From Sepioteuthis lessoniana (lineage: Eukaryota > Mollusca > Cephalopoda > Myopsida > Loliginidae): 64,000 nucleotides of DNA. Shown here piece by piece: positions 56,791-64,000 of this stretch (positions are counted from its first letter, which is position 1; each line of letters begins with the position of its first letter). The stretch is taken from the NCBI GenBank assembly GCA_963585895.1, contig OY757939.1, positions 30,262,745 through 30,326,744 of the forward strand, read 5' to 3'. A program made the translations under genes and the position numbers. The notes beneath the pieces are model-generated. The model ran no database searches, was not told where the DNA came from, and saw only the letters and a list, made by a program, of their open reading frames with translations.

Positions 56791-57097
56791 TAGTATTTAT
56801 TGGCATAACAAATTCAAGAATATTTACATTAAAGTGGCATTGATGAAAGTCAAATATAATTTAACTTATGTTAAAAGTCTCAGGGTTCTTGAAAATTGTA
56901 TTTACTTGTGTTAATGTGAAAGATATAAATCGGATCTTTTAAAGAACTGTTAAGGTATTTTGTTTGGAAACATGAAATTCAGTGTCGCATGAATCTAAAA
57001 GAAAACATTTTTTTAAAATAGGTGCCACACCTGTTGATTTGAGTTTTTTTATAAGCAAGATACTAACATCTGATTAACTATAAAAAAAAATCATTGT

Positions 57098-57430
57098 AGA
57101 TGGAGTTTAAAATACTCCATCTGTATCCCCTGCAGAAAGGTAAGACGCTCTATTCCCCAAAAATGGGATGCCCCATGTATGACACTAAACTGCATATGAT
57201 GGTGAGGTTTCAGTTTTGGAGCTTTAAGGAGTGTAGGGCCAACCTCTTCGTTGGCATTATTTCCAGGTTCCCCCTGATCCGAAGAGATGATATCTGATAT
57301 CCATCTATAGGTTAAACATACCCAAACCTAGAAGTAACGGCAATGAAGTGGTGACACCACACTTCTCGACTCCAAAACTGGAGTCTCACTTCTGGATACA
57401 GGTTAGTGTCATAAACGAGAGAAGGATTCT
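57098..57430. repeat. Two Rep-A fragments in inverted orientation
   Basis: 57,125-57,275 reads GACACTAAACTGCATATGAT...GGAGCTTTAAGGAGTG on the plus strand (plus copy). 57,312-57,425 reads GAAGTAACGGCAATGAAG...GTTAGTGTCATA (minus copy). A 9-bp-stem hairpin (AGATGGAGT/ACTCCATCT) precedes them at 57,098-57,123. Confidence 0.6.
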
Positions 57431-58156
57431 CAACTCATACGTAAATGATCGGAAGTGGGTTAATAATGAAAAGTAGGATTTTTTCTTTTCGTTTTATCTC
57501 TAACTTATGCCAGGTTAAAGCAAACATTATATATATATATATATGATATTTACAAGTGAATCTTGCCCTGAATTGAAAGTTTTCCCTAGAAGTTCACAGG
57601 CAAGTGATATATCTTCAACTCAAGGATTCTTCTGTTTTAATGGGGGGACCCATGCATATACGTATGAGTAAGATGAAAAATATCTCTGCTTCTATGATTC
57701 GTCATGGACTATCACTTAGATGCAATGGGGAGGTACTGTCGAAGAGCAGGAATTCCAGGAACAAGGCACGCCTCTTGCCCTTCGCATTTTTTTAAAACTC
57801 AATGGAGTAAGTAAACAAAATGCAATCCTAGCGTAAAGGCCGAGTCATCTATGCATTCACGTAAGTCAAAGCCAGGAAAAAATACGGGAAAGAAAGAAAG
57901 AAAAAAAAAGAATTTTTTTAAAGACAAGAATGCCAAAATGTAATTTCTAAAATTTAAACAATTTCCGAAATATCACGCTGATATCGTATTTCAACTAAAA
58001 AAGAAAGAGTACGAGTTAATTGAACCTTAAATCCCAGAAACTTTAGTTTCTCCAAATTTTTTTAGTTAAGAATAGTATTTGAAAATCTAAGTAAAATGTC
58101 CGACATCATATTAATATTTTTAAAGGTCAGAATAACACAAACAAAAATTCTTGATG

Positions 58157-58220
<64 letters not shown>

Positions 58221-58860
58221 AAGAAATGTAATAAGCGAGTGTTGGAAATAAAATCAGTTCTCGAAAGCATGCGAGCAGAGCAGTATGGAAAACTAAAAAG
58301 TGATAACCTATTGTCTATTTCTGCTACTCATAGTTTTATGTGGCAAAAAGAAATATTGTCATAGTCATCAGATAGAATAATAAAATCGCTGAGCTTGTCA
58401 CTGAAATTTTGCCGTCTGATGATTGTAACAATGCAATGTACTGCTTAATTGTGTCGGTCTTGATTTGATTTGGAAAGAGTGAAAAATAAGGAAGATAATT
58501 GTAATGGTTTGTGTAAGATCTGAAATTTTTCCAAGCTGGCAAACCAAAAATAACCCTAATTCCTCTACTGGTAATCGAATCGACTTGAAACCAATTTCAT
58601 TTTTACTACCGGACAAATTTAGGGTTATGTTATCATAGAAAATGTTCCCTTCTCTCAATAAATTGATTACAAATAAATAAACCCAGATTTAATATTATAA
58701 TAGATAATAAATATCAAAAGGATTTTCTCTTTTTTTTAAACAGACATTTATTCCAAAGTTTATTTCATGTAGATATCTAAAATCTAGGACATCACAATGT
58801 CATTATTTATTTGTGTACAATGCAAAAAATCTTGTAAACTCAATATAAAGGTTGCACTAT
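57431..58860. other. Unassigned with (TA)n
   Basis: TA run 58,160-58,213. An open stretch of 63 codons at 57,604-57,795 has no recognised similarity. Confidence 0.35.
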
Positions 58861-58865
58861 ACGGG

Positions 58866-59092
58866 ACATTGGCCCAGCGGTTAGAGTGTTCGCCAATCCC
58901 AGGTCGAGTCATACCAAAGACTTTAAAAATGGAACTTGATACTACCTTGCTTAACACTCAGCATTATAAGGTACGGTTCAAGGGTAAAGTGGAGCAATCC
59001 AGGGAATGGAGTAGCGCCCTCCCCTACACCTTGGTGTAGTAGCTATCGAAAAGGGAGCCTTCGGGTCACCCTCGACTATGGTCGACTATAAT
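58866..59092 (+). repeat. SINE-2 with a 23-bp deletion across the B box
   Basis: Same sequence as 50,195-50,452 except that CGCCAAT joins directly to CCCAGGTCGAG; the missing piece runs between two CAAT copies and removes most of the B box. Confidence 0.85.
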
Positions 59093-59104
59093 TGAGGATA
59101 ACAT

Positions 59105-59350
59105 TTGGGCTATTTTGTTTTCTTTTATCAACGATATAACAACTCTATACAGAGTTTCCGCTCTCTAAAAAATAGCTTCTATAGTAAATGGCCAATTTGC
59201 TTACAGGAGACTGGCAATATTAGTTTATTTCTTATAAATGGAATAAATCCAGAATATACAACCGGAGGATACACGTTCATGGCAAATAATCCACATCAGT
59301 GTCCTCTTCTCCTCTTCTTAAGACAATCAAAGCCTAAGATTACTGAATAA
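59105..59350 (+). other. Orphan open stretch, coding status unknown
   Basis: About 70 codons without a stop from 59,127 to TAA at 59,348, of unusually normal composition for this region; contains NGINPEYTTGGYTFMANNP. No family recognised and no splice context settled. It could be a chance ORF. Confidence 0.2.
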
Positions 59351-59769
59351 CTATATACAAACACAGCAATTTTTACAAAGAGATTGCATCGTACACAGAT
59401 ATATATGGTACGCACAATTCTATGATGAAACAACAGATGAGAAAAATATAACATTAAACATGATAATTACATATCGTGGACCCTCTTAAGTTTTTGCCTT
59501 TTATAAACACACGCGCATGCGCACTGTAAAAAGAAAAAATAATTGTGCAGCCAACAAAACCTTCATCAGATGATGACTCTGGGATCAAACATAGTTTTGA
59601 GGCCATGAACCCACAGTATCCTAGCCGTATCTTACAATACCACCACACCTTTTCAGTTTTCTACCATATTGTGGGAATGCCAGATCAAGTGACAACTTCT
59701 TTGTATAATCCTTTTGTTGTATTCACAACTTTCAAACAACAAAGCGTTAATTCAATGTGTAATATATGT

Positions 59770-59860
59770 TTGGTTTTGGTCTTATCCACCTTCTTGGGTT
59801 ATTGAATACCAAAGCCATCCTTGTAGAGGAACAGTAGTAATACTATTTAACCAATAGCTA
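59770..59860 (-). repeat. SINE-3, 3' part
   Basis: Minus strand: AGCTATTGGTTAAATAG, then CAAGGATGGCTTTGGTATTC and ATAACCCAAGAAGGTGGAT tail. Confidence 0.6.
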
Positions 59861-60227
59861 TGTAATATGTATGTGTAGGGCCGACAACACTTTTTGATAA
59901 ATGTGGAATGTAGGTGGACCCTTATTGTGTTTTGGAGACAAGCATGAATAGCACGTTAGAGTCATTAACTTCCCTCTCTCTCCTCTTTTGAATACAAAAT
60001 AATCAACTGAAATTAATAGAAAACTGAATACCATAGGAATAATTAAAAAGTCGCACATTGATCATCTAAAAGAACTGAGGACTAACAAGAACCTGCTATG
60101 TTGGCCGACAAGTGCCTGTCACATACACTAGTTGGCAGAACACATGCAGGACAAACAAAAGGCAAATTTATAATTGTATAATCAAACTATTGCATTCTCA
60201 TACATCGTAATCAACAAGAAGGTCCAT

Positions 60228-60312
<85 letters not shown>

Positions 60313-60691
60313 TGAGCGATTAACAATAATCCTAGTAGCGCTTAACTTGGGTCAAAAACATTTGTTTTGAAAAAATATTAAAAAATAAAAAAAATAAAAA
60401 CTAAGATTAAAATTTTGTACAGAAGTTCGCTTTTAAAGTTTGCTAATTTAAGTAATCGTAAATAATTCAATTTTTATCAAAAAATCTTCTAAGAGGAGCA
60501 ACAGAGAAATTAAGAGGCTATAGCAGATACATACATGAATGATATTGTCATTGTTTACGGGTACTAAACAGACGCACACACACTTATATATATGACGAAG
60601 GTAACAAAAAGGGCGTGTCTTATTTCCACGTTTATTTTTAGCCAGATTGAAAAGAACCATTTTAATAGAGCAGTTTTCATGGGGGGGGGGG

Positions 60692-60738
<47 letters not shown>

Positions 60739-61009
60739 AATAAAATGCAAAATTGTTTTTCTGCGTATGCCATTATTTTTAATTGTAACCAGATTGATAA
60801 ACATTGTGTGGAGGGCATCGGTGGCAGGTGTTGGTCAAGTCATTAAAAAAAATAAATTAGGAACCCTCTCTCAAAGTACATTGTGACTTCTCCAGTAATG
60901 CACCCGTCAAAAATTTTAGGAACCGGAAAGGCACTAAACCTGGTAGCAATAATTCATGAGTTTAGCTTCAAAGCACCTGCCTCCGTTGTCTAAAAGGGGT
61001 TGAGACAGG
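59861..61009. other. Microsatellites and unassigned DNA
   Basis: (TA)n 60,231-60,310 and G11 followed by (GT)n at 60,680-60,735. 60,900-61,010 has SINE-like wording but no clear head. Confidence 0.5.
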
Positions 61010-61115
61010 TACATTTTCTACAATATTCAGGCATACGTGGGAGGGTCTCTGCTTTGAAAAATGACCTTGTGTCAAACCTACCTATGGTGGGGATTGGTGC
61101 TGAATAACCTTACCT
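61010..61115 (+). repeat. SINE 3' fragment
   Basis: GCTTTGAAAAATGACCTTGT and CAAACCTACCTATGGTGGGG recall the SINE-1 3' end. Confidence 0.45.
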
Positions 61116-61156
61116 TTAAAATTCAAATGTTTCGAAAGTTTCTTTTTTTTTTAAGA

Positions 61157-61405
61157 ACCAGCTCGTTGGCATAATGGTTAGTGTTCACCAGTGACACGGA
61201 GACCAGAGTTCAATACCAGGTCGAGTCATACCAAAGATTCAAAAAATCGTACTTGATGCCTCAGTATTATAAGGTACGTATCAAAAGTAAATGAAGCAGT
61301 CCAGGGAAAGAAGTAGCACCCTTCCCTACACCTTGGTGTAGTAGCTATTGAAAAGGGAGCCTTTGTGTCTCCCTCGACTACGGTCGGCCAACTATATTTA
61401 TATAT
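61157..61405 (+). repeat. SINE-2, diverged
   Basis: AGCTCGTTGGCATAATGGTT A box, AGAGTTCAATACCAGGTCGA B box, ends GGTCGGCCAACTATATTTAT running into TA. Confidence 0.8.
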
Positions 61406-61670
61406 ATAAGGTTTATGGTTCTTACTTGCTCATTTGGTGAGTAAATAGAAGACCAAATGTTGAAGTATTGTTAGGATATATATCATATCATATCATAACA
61501 GGATGGAAATAAATTTATAATCCTAATATGTGACCGGTTTTTGCTTTTCTTAAAGGGATTATTGCTCTGTGATGTCAGTTACATTGAGCTCTTTACCAGG
61601 AAAATTTAAATGTTCATAGTTGAATGATTTTTTGTCCTGACGGAATTATTCCCGACTCCGGTTTAACTGG

Positions 61671-61672
<2 letters not shown>

Positions 61673-61723
<51 letters not shown>
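61673..61723. repeat. (TA)n microsatellite
   Basis: 51-base AT run. Confidence 0.95.
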
Positions 61724-61726
<3 letters not shown>

Positions 61727-61739
61727 TTAATAGCGTTCT

Positions 61740-62045
61740 GTTTTAAATCCGTTCGATGTCATTAGCATCTCAGTTTAATCCAACTATACGTTTACGTAAT
61801 TTTTGCAGTGTTATAAAAAGCATTTAAAAAAATCTTTACACTGGCATACAATGCCTGATGATGGTCTATAAAAAGTCTGAAAGCGCTCGGGACAATTTCA
61901 GTAAATTCATCGAGCAACTCCAACCTAAAACTAAAAGACTTGTCAGGAAACTTAAAAGGATCCTAATAAAATTTAATAGACAAAATGTGTCTTTATTATT
62001 TAATCAAACATTCTTAAATGAAGGACTGCAGCCACCACTACCCAC
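61740..62045 (+). pseudogene. Possible Penelope-like element 5' end
   Basis: CTGATGA (61,855-61,861), 17 bases, GAAA (61,879-61,882) resembles a hammerhead ribozyme core. Right after it an open frame encodes NFSKFIEQLQPKTKRLVR and LFNQTFLNEGLQPP, similar in style to the N-terminal region of Penelope-like ORFs. It stops in microsatellite at 62,047. No RT or GIY-YIG part is present, and stem II of the ribozyme pairs poorly, so this is tentative. Confidence 0.3.
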
Positions 62046-62277
62046 ACATATATATATGTGTGTGTGCATGTCTGTGTGTTTATTTTGAATGGTTTCAAGT
62101 ATTTTTCATCTAATTTACACGCAAATATAAATGGTATCAAGTATTCCTATTTAATACTAATAATTTATATCCATTTATGAATTAAAGTAACAATTTCTAT
62201 TTAAAAGTCCAGTCGGTTGGGTTTGTAGAATTCGCCGAGGAGATGCATTCAGTGTATTTAACAAGTGTCTAGGATAT

Positions 62278-62322
62278 GAATTCTTCCAATCAGATGGTTT
62301 AACCATCTGATTGGAAGAATTC
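62278..62322. repeat. 45-bp perfect palindrome
   Basis: Arms of 22 bases (GAATTCTTCCAATCAGATGG+TT and its exact complement) around a single T at 62,300. Lies at the start of a plus-strand Rep-A fragment (to ~62,430). Confidence 0.85.
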
Positions 62323-62580
62323 AGCCCTGGAGTTTGAGGAATCTGGTGTGCTCTTTTATAGCCATTACTCCCAGGTCTACTCTGACCAGAGTGGTAGTAC
62401 CAGTTAGAGTCTCATCTATGGGTCAAATAGAACGAATTTACTATACTGAAAACCATTTGTGTACCGATAAGTGATTAATATTAAACTGAATAAGTACTGG
62501 GCAGCAATGCTTGAAACGATTTAACTATGTGCAAACAAATGAGCTCTGTCTCGTTTAAAAATTTTACCTACAAACTATTC

Positions 62581-62648
<68 letters not shown>

Positions 62649-62790
62649 GTTTGGCATTAAATAACCTACAAGAGTTGATATGCCATGAAAACTAACCAAC
62701 CTATTTCTATTTGATAATAATTTGTTTACATAGTTCTATGGTTTCAAGTATTCCAATCTAACGCCAATAATTTGCATATGAGGTGTAAAT
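62323..62790. repeat. Rep-A fragments and (TA)n
   Basis: Plus-strand fragment 62,323-62,430 (TAGCCATTACTCCCAGGTCT); (TA)n 62,583-62,644; plus-strand tail 62,645-62,695 (GGCATTAAATAACCTACAAG) abutting a minus-strand body. Confidence 0.6.
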
Positions 62791-63300
62791 ATTGTTTTAA
62801 AAATATATGACACCTTAATAAGACCTCGTATAGAATATTGTACTCTGGCCTGTACTCCAATGTTGAGACATGGAAATGTAATATTGAGATTGGAGAGTGA
62901 CAAAACTGATAAAAAGAGTAAAAAAATTACAGTTTAAAGGAAAGACTGGAGAAATTAGGATTAGCTATTTTACTAGTGAAGAATGTGAGGTGATGTAATA
63001 AAAACTTTCAAAAGAATTAATGGAATTTCTAATTATGGTACACAATTTTCAATATTTTTCCTCGAACAAGAAAGGTAGCTTTCTAAATCCAATTAGATTT
63101 TTAATTCTATTCTATTTTATTTATCTAATTTCTTATCTTATTTTATTTATCTATTTTTTGCCGATAGAATAATATATTTTGGGAACAAATTGTTAAATCA
63201 GATCAAAAATAGCAATAATTTAAAGATTGATTTGAATAATTTCAGAAATAATGATAGGAAATAGAATTTAAGTGGGTATTTTTCAGGAACTATTTAACCA
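62791..63300 (+). pseudogene. CR1-like LINE, C-terminal ORF remnant
   Basis: In broken frames: RPRIEYCTLACTPML, GDVIKTFKRINGISNY, DRIIYFGNKLLNQI and LKIDLNNF, the usual order at the end of CR1/jockey-type ORF2 proteins. Several stops. No 3' tail identified. Confidence 0.55.
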
Positions 63301-63429
63301 AATTTAATCAGTATATAAAGATATTGTATCAATAGTGTATATGTACTATGCAAGGATTCTTCTTTTTAAGGTTGAAGTGAGAAAATAAGTGAAAAGAGGC
63401 AATGCTAAAGGGGTAAAAAAAACAACCAA

Positions 63430-63800
63430 CAAACAACAATAATGATAATAATAATCCTTCGTACACATTTATAGCTTCAAGTAACTTAATTTGACTAATT
63501 CGCACGCAGTTATATAGTATTAAGTATTTCTATTTACCATTAATAATTCTATTTAATAATTTGTTCAGTTATAGTTGGACTATTCAACATAATTTTCAAA
63601 TAGATTTGACCTATAGATAGGACCCTAAAAGGTACTACCACTCCGTCTCAGTGGATATGGGAGTAATGACAAGGAAGGGGTACTCCATACACTCCACAGC
63701 TCCAGAAGAGGAACTTCACCGCTAGATGTCATGCCCAGGACACCTACATTTTGGCAGGAGTCTTCTGCAGAGGATGCAGTCGTCGTATCTCATTGCTAGT
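63430..63800 (-). repeat. Rep-A copy
   Basis: GCTTCAAGTAACTTA units, GGACCCTAAAAGGTACTACC, GTGGATATGGGAGTAATGAC, GGAGTCTTCTGCAGAGG. The remaining bases to 64,000 hold nothing recognised. Confidence 0.65.
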
Positions 63801-64000
63801 ACTTAAACCATTCAAAGCAGGGGTGGGTCTTATATGACATCAAACACAGTCGTTGAAAGAAAATCTGATTCCAGGAATTAAACGCACTAGCCTAGTATAG
63901 TGTCAGGTCACTTGTGAGCAAGATGTGCCGACTTTAAGAACGTTAGTGATTAAAACTCCAAATTCTTTTTTTAAACTAAGAAAAAACAACTTTTACATAC

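Noticed and set aside
8200-64000. CRISPR-like or phage/defence systems in the repeat arrays.
   Set aside because: The repeats are eukaryotic SINEs, minisatellites and microsatellites without unique spacers of constant length or any associated genes.

Overview
The window looks like AT-rich, repeat-dense genomic DNA from a cephalopod, most likely an octopus. The reasons are several families of tRNA-derived SINEs sharing a central core that I recognise as the cephalopod 'Ceph-SINE' type, long microsatellites, RTE/Tx1/CR1-type LINEs, Ty3/gypsy elements and Tc1 transposons. This species call rests on family recognition, not on a search.

Layout. 1-8.2 kb is a nested retroelement island. The 3' end of a Tx1-like LINE (RT-bearing ORF plus 0.9 kb 3' UTR) sits exactly where the upstream part of a gypsy 5' LTR should be. 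It is followed by the rest of that LTR, a primer-binding site, a very short gag-like ORF with a CCCH zinc finger, an intact 1,280-residue pol ORF and the 3' LTR. 8.2-14 kb is intron-like DNA with SINEs, a 5S rRNA-derived SINE and a tailed retroposon family (called Rep-A here). 14-19 kb holds a dead Tc1, an RTE LINE end and a LINE with a restriction-like endonuclease in one frame broken by three stops. 20-22.3 kb has a gypsy 3' end and an LTR-like block. 24.5-26.2 kb is a Tc1 element with long IR/DR ends. 34-37 kb has a third Tc1 and a possible solo LTR. 39.5-41.9 kb is a decayed gypsy element with a 5'-truncated Tx1-like LINE copy inside it. 45-64 kb is SINEs, Rep-A copies, microsatellites, an RTE fragment, a possible Penelope-like 5' end and a CR1-like LINE remnant.

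Host gene. Four short minus-strand exons with good splice sites lie at 50.1, 32.1, 22.4 and 12.6 kb. The 50.1/32.1 pair and the 22.4/12.6 pair are phase-compatible. The encoded peptides include an IQ (calmodulin-binding) motif followed by a charged helix. The window is therefore probably mostly introns of one large minus-strand gene, with the repeats lying inside those introns. I could not name the gene, and at least one exon between 32.1 and 22.4 kb is missing from my reading.

No bacterial-type operons, CRISPR arrays, or functional rRNA or tRNA genes were seen.
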